Shown one piece after another: positions 8,612-17,624 of a stretch of DNA of 64,000 nt. How positions within the stretch are numbered: position 1 is the stretch's first letter; each line of letters opens with the position of its first letter. The translations under genes and the position numbers were made by a program. Source of the DNA: Bacteroidetes bacterium OLB10 (GTDB lineage Bacteria; Bacteroidota; Bacteroidia; AKYH767-A; OLB10); assembly GCA_001567275.1 (NCBI GenBank), contig LNBX01000045.1, positions 1 through 64,000 on the forward strand, given 5' to 3'. The notes beneath the pieces were generated by a model that saw nothing but the letters and a program-made list of their open reading frames with translations, did no database searches and was not told the origin of the DNA.

Positions 8612-10603
8612 ATGAGACAATCTGAATTAAAAACGTTATCGCTGCTTGCAATAGCGTTTGCAACAACTGTCTTCTCCTGCAAACCCAAAAACGTAAGCAC
8701 TACTACGTCAGGAGATGCTGCCGAAAAAGTGTATGTGGCACCCGGTAAATACGATGAGTTTTACAACTTTGTTTCCGGAGGATTCAGCGGACAGATGACC
8801 GTTTACGGAATTCCATCAGGAAGACTTTTTAAAGTAATTCCTGTGTTTTCAGTAGATCCTGAAAAGGGTTACGGTTACAGCGAGGAAACCAAACCTATGC
8901 TCAACACATCTCATGGATTCGTTCCTTGGGACGACTTGCATCACATTGCATTATCTGAAACAGATGGTATTCATGACGGCCGATGGGCTTTTGCCAACGG
9001 AAATAATACCCCCCGTTTAGCAAGAGTTGATATGAAAACTTTCCGCACAGCCGAAATTCTTGAAATACCCAACAGTGCGGGTAATCACTCTTCGCCATTT
9101 ATTACAGAAAATTCAGAGTATGTTATTGCAGGAACACGATTTGCTGTTCCCATGCCTGATACTGATACCGATGTGCCTATCAACACTTATAAAGATAATT
9201 TTAAAGCTACCATCAGCTTAATCAGTGTTGATAAAGAATCAGGAAAGATGAATATCGCCTTTCAGATTCTTTTACCGGGTGTTGACTTCGACCTGGCTAG
9301 AGCAGGAAAAGGAAAATCTCACGGATGGTTTTTCGTAAGCTGTTATAACACCGAAAGAGCAAACACACTTCTTGAAGTTAATTCAGCCAAGAATGATAAA
9401 GACTTTATAATGGCTGTAAACTGGAAGAAAGCAGAAGAATATGTGAAAGCAGGAAAGGGAATTAAGAAGAGTGTAAACTATGCGCATAATACTTATGATG
9501 AACACACTCACAGTGCAACCTCTGTAATGGAAAAAGAAGTAATCATGCTTGATCCAAAAGATTGTCCTGATATGATTTATTTCATGCCATGTCCTAAAAA
9601 TCCACATGGTTGTGATACCGACCCAACAGGAGAATATATTGTAGGCAGTGGAAAACTTGCTGCTGTGATTCCCGTGTTCTCATTCACTAAAATGCTGGAT
9701 GCTATTGATAAAAAAACATTTGAAGGAAATTATGCCGGAATTCCTGTGTTAAAATATGATGCCGTATTACATGGAGAAGTGAAAAAACCGGGCTTAGGAC
9801 CATTACACACAGAGTTTGATGCTAACGGTAATGCTTATACTTCTATGTTCGTATCATCAGAAGTTGTTAAGTGGCGTGTGAGCGACCTTCAGGTATTAGA
9901 TCGCGTGCCTACTTATTACTCTGTTGGTCACCTGAGTGTTCCCGGTGGTCCTACCAAAAAACCATGGGGTAAATATCTGATTGCTTATAATAAGATTACC
10001 AAAGACCGTTATCTGCCAACAGGTCCTGAATTATGTCAGAGTGCACAGTTGTATGATATAAGTGGTGATAAAATGAAAATGATTCTTGACTTCCCTACCA
10101 TTGGTGAACCTCACTATGCCGAAGCAATTCCTGCAGATATGGTATCGAAAAATTCTGTGAAGTTTTTCAAGATTGAAGAAAGCAAGCATCCTTATGTAAC
10201 TATGGGCGAAAAAGAAGCCAAGGTTGAACGTAAAGGAAATGAAGTACATGTTTATATGACAGCAATACGTTCACACCTTACTCCTGATAATATTGAAGGT
10301 GTAAAGCTTGGAGATATCGTATATTTCCACGTAACCAATCTGGAGCAGGACTGGGATGTGCCACATGGTTTTGCTATTAAAGGTGCCAACAATGCTGAAT
10401 TGCTGGTTATGCCGGGAGAAACTCAAACACTTGCATGGAAGCCTGAAAAAGTTGGAGTTTATCCGATTTATTGTACAGACTTCTGTTCAGCATTACACCA
10501 GGAAATGCAGGGTTATATACGTATCAGCGCTCCTAACAAAAATGTTCCTTTACAGTTTAGTACAGGAACAAATCAACCAAAATTTGAAGAAGATAAATTT
10601 TAA
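8612..10603 (+). CDS. nosZ: Nitrous oxide reductase NosZ, Sec-type (clade II), lipoprotein form
   Basis: Periplasmic copper enzyme that reduces N2O to N2, the last step of denitrification. 663 residues. The leader has no twin-arginine motif and ends in VFSC, a lipobox, so the enzyme is Sec-exported and probably lipid-anchored. The seven-bladed propeller carries the CuZ His residues in motifs such as DDLHHIAL, NAGNHSSP-like, YDEHTHS, NPHG, GPLHTEFD, VGHLSVPGG and GEPHYAEA. The cupredoxin domain has the CuA site DVPHGF plus CTDFCSALHQEM (Cys 621, Cys 625, His 629, Met 632). Complete and uninterrupted. It is followed by a strong hairpin and then the accessory genes. Confidence 0.97.
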   Translation: MRQSELKTLSLLAIAFATTVFSCKPKNVSTTTSGDAAEKVYVAPGKYDEFYNFVSGGFSGQMTVYGIPSGRLFKVIPVFSVDPEKGYGYSEETKPMLNTSHGFVPWDDLHHIALSETDGIHDGRWAFANGNNTPRLARVDMKTFRTAEILEIPNSAGNHSSPFITENSEYVIAGTRFAVPMPDTDTDVPINTYKDNFKATISLISVDKESGKMNIAFQILLPGVDFDLARAGKGKSHGWFFVSCYNTERANTLLEVNSAKNDKDFIMAVNWKKAEEYVKAGKGIKKSVNYAHNTYDEHTHSATSVMEKEVIMLDPKDCPDMIYFMPCPKNPHGCDTDPTGEYIVGSGKLAAVIPVFSFTKMLDAIDKKTFEGNYAGIPVLKYDAVLHGEVKKPGLGPLHTEFDANGNAYTSMFVSSEVVKWRVSDLQVLDRVPTYYSVGHLSVPGGPTKKPWGKYLIAYNKITKDRYLPTGPELCQSAQLYDISGDKMKMILDFPTIGEPHYAEAIPADMVSKNSVKFFKIEESKHPYVTMGEKEAKVERKGNEVHVYMTAIRSHLTPDNIEGVKLGDIVYFHVTNLEQDWDVPHGFAIKGANNAELLVMPGETQTLAWKPEKVGVYPIYCTDFCSALHQEMQGYIRISAPNKNVPLQFSTGTNQPKFEEDKF

Positions 10604-10614
10604 ATAATGAATCA

Positions 10615-10650
10615 TCGCCTCATTGCTATGTTAGCATAGCAATGAGGCGA
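10615..10650 (+). terminator. Perfect 16-bp stem hairpin between nosZ and the FAS1 gene
   Basis: Stem CGCCTCATTGCTATG (10616-10630) pairs with CATAGCAATGAGGCG (10635-10649), extended by one T-A pair, with a TTAG loop. No T tract follows, so it is not a classical intrinsic terminator. It may protect the nosZ message 3' end or give partial termination before the accessory genes. Confidence 0.65.
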
Positions 10651-10666
10651 ATAATACCAAAACACA

Positions 10667-11233
10667 ATGAAAAAGTATAAATTATTTTATTTAATAATGA
10701 TTGCAGCATTGGTATTTGCATGCAACCCTCCCGCCACTGAAAATAAATCTGAAGGAGGTAACACCAATCAGGAAGCTCCTGCAGGAGGACAAGAAGCCGT
10801 TCAGGATAACGATTCTCAGAAAGATGTTGTTAAAATTGCTGTTGGATCGGCTGACCATTCAACATTGGTAGCTGCACTCAAACAGGCTGAGCTGGTGACA
10901 GTATTATCAAATGCAGGACCATTTACTGTATTTGCACCTACCAACGATGCTTTCAATAAATTACCAAAAGGTACTGTAGAAGACCTCATGAAACCTGAAA
11001 ACAAAGCAAAACTTCAGGATATATTGGAGTACCATGTTTCTGTAGGAGTATTTAAGCCGGAAATGTTCTCTGATGGACAAAGTATCAATCAGGCAAATTC
11101 AAAAAACATCAGTCTTTCTGTTAAAGATGGAAAGATAATGGTCAATAATCAGGCAAATATTGTAGCCACTATTCCGGCAGCAAATGGTATTATCCATGTT
11201 GTTGATGCAGTATTACTACCTCCGGGTAACTAA
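10667..11233 (+). CDS. FAS1 (fasciclin) domain lipoprotein
   Basis: 188 residues. Lipoprotein signal with LVFAC lipobox (Cys about 19), a low-complexity linker rich in Asn, Gly and Gln (about 22-52), and a single FAS1 domain with the H1 motif GPFTVFAPTNDAFNKLP (about 84-100) and the H2 motif NGIIHVVDAVLLPP at the end. FAS1 domains mediate protein or carbohydrate contacts. It sits between nosZ and nosL-DFY; a role in assembling or tethering the N2O reductase at the outer face of a membrane is possible but not shown. Confidence 0.85.
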   Translation: MKKYKLFYLIMIAALVFACNPPATENKSEGGNTNQEAPAGGQEAVQDNDSQKDVVKIAVGSADHSTLVAALKQAELVTVLSNAGPFTVFAPTNDAFNKLPKGTVEDLMKPENKAKLQDILEYHVSVGVFKPEMFSDGQSINQANSKNISLSVKDGKIMVNNQANIVATIPAANGIIHVVDAVLLPPGN

Positions 11234-11256
11234 TAAATCAGATTAACACTTACTAT

Positions 11257-11835
11257 ATGCAAAAATTAAGCGGCCTTTCCAGAGTTATTATAGCATTATG
11301 TTCATTAGCCATTATCGCATCTTATTTTGTACCGATTTGGAGGATTGACTTGTTTGCACCACAATATCCGGAAGGCTTAATGATGAATATATGGTTTCAT
11401 AAACTTACCGGTGATGTTGACATCATCAATGGATTGAATCATTATATCGGTATGAAAAAAATCAGTGCCGATATGTTTCCGGAGTTTACGTATCTTATTT
11501 ATGTTGTAGCAGCATTTATTATTTATGGATTGCTGATTGCAATTACCGGAAGTCGTAAACTCTTATTCAGCTATCTTGTTGTTTCTGCTTTGGGAGGTGT
11601 TTTGGCAATTTACGATTTCTATCAATGGACTTACGACTACGGACACCACCTCAGCCCTGATGCACCTATTCAGGTTCCGGGCATGTCTTATCAGCCTCCT
11701 ATTATCGGCCATAAACAGTTGCTGAATTTTGATGCATTTTCAATGCCGGATGTTGGTGGATATATTGTGGCAGGTTCTGTGGTGATTGTTGGTATTGTAT
11801 GGTTTATAGAATGGCGAAAGCACAAAAAAGCATAA
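11257..11835 (+). CDS. Four-helix membrane protein of the nos cluster
   Basis: 192 residues with hydrophobic helices at about 9-28, 75-95, 100-120 and 165-185, and a long loop between the first two (FAPQYPEGLMMNIWFHKL, GDVDIINGLNHYIGMK). His, Met and Tyr-rich segments (YDYGHHLSPD) lie near the third helix. Clade II nos clusters often contain a membrane protein called NosB; this gene is in a fitting place but I cannot confirm homology, so no symbol is given. Its stop overlaps the nosL start (TAATG), indicating coupling. Confidence 0.75.
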   Translation: MQKLSGLSRVIIALCSLAIIASYFVPIWRIDLFAPQYPEGLMMNIWFHKLTGDVDIINGLNHYIGMKKISADMFPEFTYLIYVVAAFIIYGLLIAITGSRKLLFSYLVVSALGGVLAIYDFYQWTYDYGHHLSPDAPIQVPGMSYQPPIIGHKQLLNFDAFSMPDVGGYIVAGSVVIVGIVWFIEWRKHKKA

Positions 11836-12266
11836 TGAAAAGAATTTGTTTAATTTTCTTTGTATTAATCATTGCTTCCTGCGCTCAGAAGCCTGAGCCA
11901 TTGGTGGCAGGCAAAGACAGTTGCCATCACTGTAAAATGCCTGTAGCCGACACCCGTTTTGGCGCAGAGTTGATTACCACCAAAGGCCGAATTTATAAGT
12001 TTGATGATGTGAACTGTATGATACAGTGGAAGGCTCAATCCGAAAATAAAGATTTGAAATTTAATCATATTTTAGTTGTAAATTATTTTGATAAGACTGA
12101 TTTGATAGAAGCAGCAAATGCAGTGTTCGTAAAAAGCGATAATATACGTACGCCAATGAACAGTGGGTTTGCTGCTTTTTCGTCAGAAGAAAATGCGCGG
12201 AAGCTAATAAATGAATACGGAGGAGAAATTTGTAATTGGGAAAAAGTTCTGGTTTCGATTCCTTAG
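11835..12266 (+). CDS. nosL: NosL copper chaperone lipoprotein
   Basis: Delivers Cu(I) for NosZ assembly. Start chosen at MKRICLIFF (11835), overlapping the previous stop; the longer frame from 11799 lacks a proper signal. Lipobox IIASC (Cys about 16), then the NosL copper motif DSCHHCKMPVAD (about 28-39) and a C-terminal NosL fold (FDDVNCMIQW, NSGFAAF). The end overlaps nosD by 56 bases. Confidence 0.9.
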   Translation: MKRICLIFFVLIIASCAQKPEPLVAGKDSCHHCKMPVADTRFGAELITTKGRIYKFDDVNCMIQWKAQSENKDLKFNHILVVNYFDKTDLIEAANAVFVKSDNIRTPMNSGFAAFSSEENARKLINEYGGEICNWEKVLVSIP

Positions 12267-13512
12267 ATGGATTCGACCTCTTTTTCTTTCTGTTGTTTTT
12301 TTGTTTTTCTTGTTGCCACTTCATGCAGGAGTGATCAACGTTTCAAGCCGTGATAAAATAACCACTATAAAGCAAGCTGTTGAAATTGCCACAGATGGAG
12401 ATACCATCATGATAAATGGTGGCATGTATAAAGAAAAAAATATTGTAGTTAAGAAAAAAATAACCTTGCTTGGAAAAAACAATCCGTTGCTGGATGGCGA
12501 GGGCACTTATGAAATTCTTACCATAAAAGATGTTGCCGGAGTGGTTGTCTCAGGTCTTACTTTTCAACATTCCGGATTTTCATCTTTAAAAGATCTTGCC
12601 GCCATTAAAGTAATAGACAGCCGTCATTTCTCAATTACAAAAAATACTATTCTAAATACACATTTTGCCATTTATATTGCTGGATGCGATAGTTTCAGTA
12701 TTACAAATAATCAAATCAGAGGAACTCCCGGTAATGACGAACAAACAACAGGAAATGGTATTCATCTCTGGAAAAACAGTTATGCTACCATAACCAACAA
12801 CAACATCTCAGGTCATCGTGATGGCATTTATTTTGAATTTGTTCAACATTCCACCATCACCGGTAATTACTGCAAAAGCAACATCCGATATGGATTACAT
12901 TTCATGTTTTCAAACAACGATGAATACATTCAAAACACCTTTGAGAAAAATGGTGCAGGTGTGGCTGTTATGTTTTCGCATCATATACACATGTTTAAAA
13001 ATCACTTTCTGTTTAATCAGGGAGAATCTACCTACGGACTGCTGCTTAAAGAAATTAATGATGGTATCATCAGAGACAACGTTTTTGAGCAGAATACCAT
13101 TGGTATTTATCTGGAAGGAACCAACAGAATAGACGTAACCGATAATAAGTTTTTAAGAAACGGATATGCCATACGTATTCAGGCAAGTTGTAATAACAAC
13201 AATGTGAACAAGAATAATTTTTTTGAAAACACATTTGACGTAGCAACCAACGGAACCCTTGTGTTGAATAATTTTAACGGAAACTTCTGGGATAAATATG
13301 ATGGTTATGACTTAAAGCGTGATGGTGTTGGTGATGTGCCTTACCGACCAATCAGTTTATTCAGCATGGTCATTGAAAATATTCCCGTAGCATCCGTATT
13401 TTTGAGAAGTTTTATAGTTTTTCTACTCGATCAGAGCGAAAAAATCATACCCAGTATCACTCCTGAAAACCTGGTTGATAATACTCCTCTGATGAAACCG
13501 GTAAAGATGTGA
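12211..13512 (+). CDS. nosD: NosD periplasmic copper-processing protein
   Basis: 433-residue right-handed beta-helix protein of the NosD/CASH family, required with NosFY to mature the CuZ site. An N-terminal signal segment (WIRPLFLSVVFLFFLLP) follows about 17 polar residues. Repeated NxI / GI-YLE type strands (GIHLWKNS, GIYFEF, YGLHFMFSNND, GIYLEGTN) form the helix; the C-terminal NFNGNFWDKYDGYDLKRDGVGDVPY is a family hallmark. The start at 12211 lies inside nosL; no better in-frame start is visible downstream before the signal peptide. Confidence 0.92.
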   Translation: MNTEEKFVIGKKFWFRFLRWIRPLFLSVVFLFFLLPLHAGVINVSSRDKITTIKQAVEIATDGDTIMINGGMYKEKNIVVKKKITLLGKNNPLLDGEGTYEILTIKDVAGVVVSGLTFQHSGFSSLKDLAAIKVIDSRHFSITKNTILNTHFAIYIAGCDSFSITNNQIRGTPGNDEQTTGNGIHLWKNSYATITNNNISGHRDGIYFEFVQHSTITGNYCKSNIRYGLHFMFSNNDEYIQNTFEKNGAGVAVMFSHHIHMFKNHFLFNQGESTYGLLLKEINDGIIRDNVFEQNTIGIYLEGTNRIDVTDNKFLRNGYAIRIQASCNNNNVNKNNFFENTFDVATNGTLVLNNFNGNFWDKYDGYDLKRDGVGDVPYRPISLFSMVIENIPVASVFLRSFIVFLLDQSEKIIPSITPENLVDNTPLMKPVKM

Positions 13513-14216
13513 TAGATATAAAAAACGTAAACAAGAAATTCGGTAAGCTGCATGTGCTTAAGGATATTTCTGTTCAGATAAAGAAAAGTAATTCAGTAGC
13601 ATTGCTCGGTCCAAATGCTTCAGGCAAAACAACTTTTATCAAATGTCTGCTCGGAATGCTGATTCCGGATTCGGGTACGATAGAAATAAACAATCAGTCT
13701 ATTAAAGGCGATTACAAATACCGCAACATCATCGGCTATATGCCACAGATAGGCCGTTATCCGCAAAACATGACTATCGAACAGGTGTTCGATATGATTC
13801 TTGAAATAAGGAAAACAGCCCTGAGCAGTGCTGATACAGAACTGATGGAAGCTTTTGGGTTGAAAGCTTTATTCTCTAAACGTATGGGAACACTGTCAGG
13901 GGGTACTACTCAAAAAGTAAGTGCCTGTCTTGCCTTTTTGTTTTCTCCTGAAATAATTATTCTTGACGAACCTACTGCCGGACTCGATCCTTTATCTTCT
14001 GAAATACTGAAAGAAAAAATAAAACACGAACGAAGTAAAGGGAAAATTATTCTCATCACTTCGCATATCCTCAGTGAGTTGGATGAGATGGTGTCAGAGA
14101 TAATGTATCTGCGCGAAGGTAATCTGGTATTTCACTCAGGCATTGAAGAACTTCAGAGCCGCACCGGTGAAAAGTCTGTTTCAAAAGTAATTACTTCAAT
14201 TTTAAAAACATTATGA
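13509..14216 (+). CDS. nosF: NosF ABC transporter ATPase
   Basis: ATPase of the NosDFY complex. Starts with GTG at 13509, sharing four bases with the nosD stop. Walker A GPNASGKTT (about 34-42), signature LSGGTTQKV (about 131-139), Walker B IIILDEPTAGLD (about 152-163) and a switch His in ITSHIL are present. 235 residues, shorter than many ABC ATPases but normal for NosF. Confidence 0.93.
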   Translation: MIDIKNVNKKFGKLHVLKDISVQIKKSNSVALLGPNASGKTTFIKCLLGMLIPDSGTIEINNQSIKGDYKYRNIIGYMPQIGRYPQNMTIEQVFDMILEIRKTALSSADTELMEAFGLKALFSKRMGTLSGGTTQKVSACLAFLFSPEIIILDEPTAGLDPLSSEILKEKIKHERSKGKIILITSHILSELDEMVSEIMYLREGNLVFHSGIEELQSRTGEKSVSKVITSILKTL

Positions 14217-14980
14217 ATAAGATTGTCAAGTACGTTACCATTGATATACTGAAAAGTAAGGTTGTGCTTACTTATCTGCTCTTTTTGTTTTTAACCTGTT
14301 TCGGTATTTTTAATCTTGACAACAATACCACAAAAGGTATTTTAAGTCTGCTTAATATTGTTCTGTTCATTGTGCCATTGGTAAGTTTAATTTACAGCAC
14401 CATTTATATTTTCAATTCAGGTGAGTTTATTGAGCTGTTGGTGGCGCAACCCATTTCAAGAAAGAAATTAATCACCAGTATTTATGCAGCTGTTTCGTTG
14501 TCGCTGGTTACTGCTTTCATTGTAGGTGCAGGAATTCCTGTTTTAATTTATTCTCCCGATAAAATTGGTTTGTTGTTTATTATAACAGGCGCATTGCTCA
14601 CGCTTATTTTCACATCACTTGCTTTTTTGGGTTCTGTCATTACCAGAGATAAAGCCAAAGGAATTGGTATGGCAATTTTTATATGGTTGTTTTTTTCCAT
14701 TCTTTACGATGGAATTCTGCTGTTAATCATGTTTCAATTCAGTGATTATCCCATTGAAAAATTAATCATCGTACTCAGTTCGTTCAACCCGGTGGATATT
14801 TCAAGAATTTTAATTCTTATCCATACCGATTACTCTGCGCTGATGGGCTACAGCGGTGCATTGTTTAAAGAGTTTTTAGGATCACAAAAGGGGTCTGTAG
14901 TAATTTTTGCAATATTAATTGCATGGATTATTATTCCGGCAATTGCAGCAATACGTAAATTCATCAAAAAAGATTTTTAG
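14213..14980 (+). CDS. nosY: NosY ABC-2 type permease
   Basis: Membrane partner of NosF. 255 residues with six predicted helices, starting LTYLLFLFLTCFGIF and ending VVIFAILIAWIIIPAIAAI; VAQPISRKKLITSIY is the typical cytoplasmic loop of ABC-2 permeases. The ATGA overlap with nosF shows coupling. Last gene of the cluster; the next gene is convergent, and I see no clear terminator in the 16 bases between them. Confidence 0.92.
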   Translation: MNKIVKYVTIDILKSKVVLTYLLFLFLTCFGIFNLDNNTTKGILSLLNIVLFIVPLVSLIYSTIYIFNSGEFIELLVAQPISRKKLITSIYAAVSLSLVTAFIVGAGIPVLIYSPDKIGLLFIITGALLTLIFTSLAFLGSVITRDKAKGIGMAIFIWLFFSILYDGILLLIMFQFSDYPIEKLIIVLSSFNPVDISRILILIHTDYSALMGYSGALFKEFLGSQKGSVVIFAILIAWIIIPAIAAIRKFIKKDF

Positions 14981-14996
14981 TTCCCTCCTTTGCGAA

Positions 14997-15700
14997 TCAG
15001 AAACTAATTATCAGACCTGCCATTACATCAATATGGGCTAATCCCTGAGCCTGATTTTCGTCAAGCGTAATACGTCTTTTAACTCCGTTTTCAGTCTGAT
15101 CATATTCTGTTAAGGTTCCCATAACATAATCAAAACCCAGTGTTACCGCAAAATTTCTGGTGAGGGAGAGCGCATAACCTGCAGATAAATTAATTCCTGC
15201 TGTCAATCCTTCAACAAGAATTTTGTTTTGTGCAACTCGTGCATCATCACGATAGGTCATAATTGCCAGACCTCCATCAAAGGTAAAACAACCTGTGTGA
15301 GAGCGGTTATAAAATCTTCCGCTGAAAACAGCCGCATAAGAATTGATGGTTATATCATCTGATAAACTTCCGTAATAATTCTGACCGTTATATTCCATGT
15401 AAAGGTCGTTAAACTGCACTTTAGATAAATGGGTGTTAAACTTTAAACCCACACCAAATTTCTTTTTGAAAAAATATCGTGCAGCAATTGAAAAACTTTT
15501 CCCGCTTTTCAGGTCTTTAATATATGCTTTCTCTATTTGGTTGGCTGCAGGGTCTGTTTGTGCCACACGCCAACTTAATCCACCCATAAGCGATACATTG
15601 AAATGACCCGTTTTCATTACTGAATCTCTGGCAATGCTTTGCATTGTGCTTCTGTTTTTAAGGAAGTAAAAATTAAGATCAGCAGAATTAGTTTTCTCAT
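14997..15700 (-). CDS. Outer membrane beta-barrel protein, signal peptide frameshifted off
   Basis: The long frame (start at 15644) encodes about 215 residues of alternating beta-strand pattern ending in Phe (MAGLIISF), as expected of an outer membrane barrel, but lacks an export signal. Directly upstream, in another frame, ATG at 15700 encodes MRKLILLILIFTSLKTEAQ, a good Sec signal peptide. One missing A in the AA/AAA runs at about 15635-15647 joins them. Specific function unknown. Convergent with nosY and 13 bases downstream of rpiB. Confidence 0.65.
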
Positions 15701-15713
15701 AAATGAGGTTCTG

Positions 15714-16142
15714 TTAACAGTCAATTTTTTCAACTCGTTTCAGATGCCTTCCCCCTTCAAATGAAATATCAAAAAACCTTTCTATCATTTCAAAAGCCGT
15801 TTTTTCATCTACAAACCGTGCCGGAATGCAAAGAATATTAGCATCGTTATGTTGACGCGCAAGACCTGCAATTTCAGGCGTCCAGCAAAGTGCAGCTCTG
15901 ATACCGTGATGTTTGTTGGCAGCCATGGCCACACCATTGCCGCTGCCGCAAAGCAATATTCCTTTTTCAAAATCACCCGAAACTACTGCTTCTGCTACCT
16001 GATGTGCATAATCGGGATAGTCAACAGAATCAGCACTGTAGGTTCCTTTGTCCGAAAACTCATATTTTGAAGCAAAGGATTTTTTTATCTTTTCCTTCAT
16101 TTCAAAACCGGCATGATCACTTCCAATTACAATCTTTTGCAT
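15714..16142 (-). CDS. rpiB: Ribose 5-phosphate isomerase B
   Basis: Interconverts ribose 5-phosphate and ribulose 5-phosphate in the pentose phosphate pathway. 142 residues, normal length. Clear RpiB signatures: IGSDHAGFEMKE at the N-terminus, SVDYPDYAH, LLCGSGNGVAMAANKHHGIRAALCW with the catalytic Cys and anion loop, and HNDANILCIPARF. Confidence 0.95.
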   Translation of the reverse strand: MQKIVIGSDHAGFEMKEKIKKSFASKYEFSDKGTYSADSVDYPDYAHQVAEAVVSGDFEKGILLCGSGNGVAMAANKHHGIRAALCWTPEIAGLARQHNDANILCIPARFVDEKTAFEMIERFFDISFEGGRHLKRVEKIDC

Positions 16143-16625
16143 CTTATTTTAAGTTTTAAACCGCTATTAACAGCGAAATTTTTTTGTACTGATATTTAGC
16201 CTTTTAATTCAGCGTAAAATTAACAACTATCCTGTTTATATTTTTATTTTCTGTTGAAAGAATTTTAAAGTTTTAAATTGCGTTGTTCATATCAAAAGTG
16301 CCTTAGGTCTTTTATTAGAAAATCAAAATTTAAAGAACCTTATTTTTTCACGACCTTTGCACCGGTTAATTCACCTGAAGTTTTATTTTATGAACTGATA
16401 TTTACAAACAATAAAGGTTATTAACCGTTGTTAATATAAATTTACATATCTTTAAAAATCATTTTATTAAGAGGGTATAAACAACACATAAATTGTTGAC
16501 CAACCAATAATAAGTTTTAAAACAAGAGTTTGTTGTAAAAGTTATACAAGCTATCAACCGGATAAATAAAAATAATATTTATTTTAAATTTTAATTTATT
16601 AATTATTGTATTGTTATTTTAAATC
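16143..16625. other. Non-coding gap between rpiB and nadA
   Basis: 483 bases, very AT-rich, between divergent genes, so it must hold both promoters. There is an imperfect 14-base palindrome CGCTATTAACAGCG at 16162-16175. No perfect TAnnTTTG element in a good position, no RNA gene and no ORF with family resemblance was seen. Confidence 0.5.
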
Positions 16626-17624
16626 ATGAGTACGGATACTGCCACGCTGGTTAAGAAATATGGATATTTGCCTGAACAAGTTTTGCCAACAGTGGATTTA
16701 TTTGCAGAAATAGAAAGATTAAAAAAAGAAAAGAATGCAGTTCTTCTGGCGCATTATTATCAGGATTCAGACATTCAGGATGTGGCCGATTTTATTGGCG
16801 ATAGTCTGGCCCTGGCTCAGAAAGCTGAAAAAACCGATGCTGACATTATTGTGTTTGCAGGAGTTCATTTTATGGCTGAAACTGCTAAACTGCTTAACCC
16901 TACAAAGAAAGTTCTTATACCGGATTTAAATGCCGGATGTTCATTAGCCGACAGTTGCTCACCAAAGGATTTTAAAGCATTTTTGGCTAAGTATCCCGAT
17001 CACATTGTAATCTCTTACATCAATTGTTCTGCTGAAATAAAAGCACTGAGCGACATCATTTGTACATCAAGCAATGTTTCTAAAATCATTGAAACGTTGC
17101 CACCTGATCAGAAAATAGTTTTTGCTCCCGACAGAAATCTGGGTGCATATATCACAAAAAAAACAGGTCGTCCAATGGTGTTGTGGAATGGCAGTTGTGT
17201 AGTACACGAAATTTTTTCAGAGCAAAAAATTGTGAAACTGAAAGAACAGCATCCAAATGCACTGGTAATTGCACACCCTGAATGTGAGGAACAGGTTTTG
17301 CTTCATGCAGATTTTATTGGCTCCACAACAGGCTTGCTTAAATACACACAAACAAATCCTGCTAAAGAATTTATTGTAGCAACTGAAACAGGAATTTTAT
17401 ACCAGATGCAGAAAGCATCTCCTGATAAAACATTTATTCCTGCTCCGCCTGATAACAGTTGTGCATGCAACGACTGTCCGTATATGAAACTGAATACACT
17501 TGAAAAAGTATATTTATGTATGAAAAACGAGGTGCCTGAAGTAAACATTCCTGAGCATCTTCGCGAAGACGCACTGAAACCACTAAAACGAATGCTTGAA
17601 ATATCGGCTAAATATGGGCTATAA
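16626..17624 (+). CDS. nadA: Quinolinate synthase A
   Basis: [4Fe-4S] enzyme that condenses iminoaspartate with dihydroxyacetone phosphate in de novo NAD synthesis. 332 residues. Family motifs: [72 protein letters not shown] and [12 protein letters not shown]; the conserved Cys residues needed for the cluster are present. Groups with nadD two genes downstream. Confidence 0.96.
   Translation: MSTDTATLVKKYGYLPEQVLPTVDLFAEIERLKKEKNAVLLAHYYQDSDIQDVADFIGDSLALAQKAEKTDADIIVFAGVHFMAETAKLLNPTKKVLIPDLNAGCSLADSCSPKDFKAFLAKYPDHIVISYINCSAEIKALSDIICTSSNVSKIIETLPPDQKIVFAPDRNLGAYITKKTGRPMVLWNGSCVVHEIFSEQKIVKLKEQHPNALVIAHPECEEQVLLHADFIGSTTGLLKYTQTNPAKEFIVATETGILYQMQKASPDKTFIPAPPDNSCACNDCPYMKLNTLEKVYLCMKNEVPEVNIPEHLREDALKPLKRMLEISAKYGL

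Noticed and set aside
11257..11835. Naming the nos membrane protein nosB
   Set aside because: Position fits but I could not recognise family residues; left without a symbol.
16162..16175. Imperfect palindrome CGCTATTAACAGCG between rpiB and nadA as an operator
   Set aside because: One mismatched pair, no repeated copy and no regulator to connect it with.
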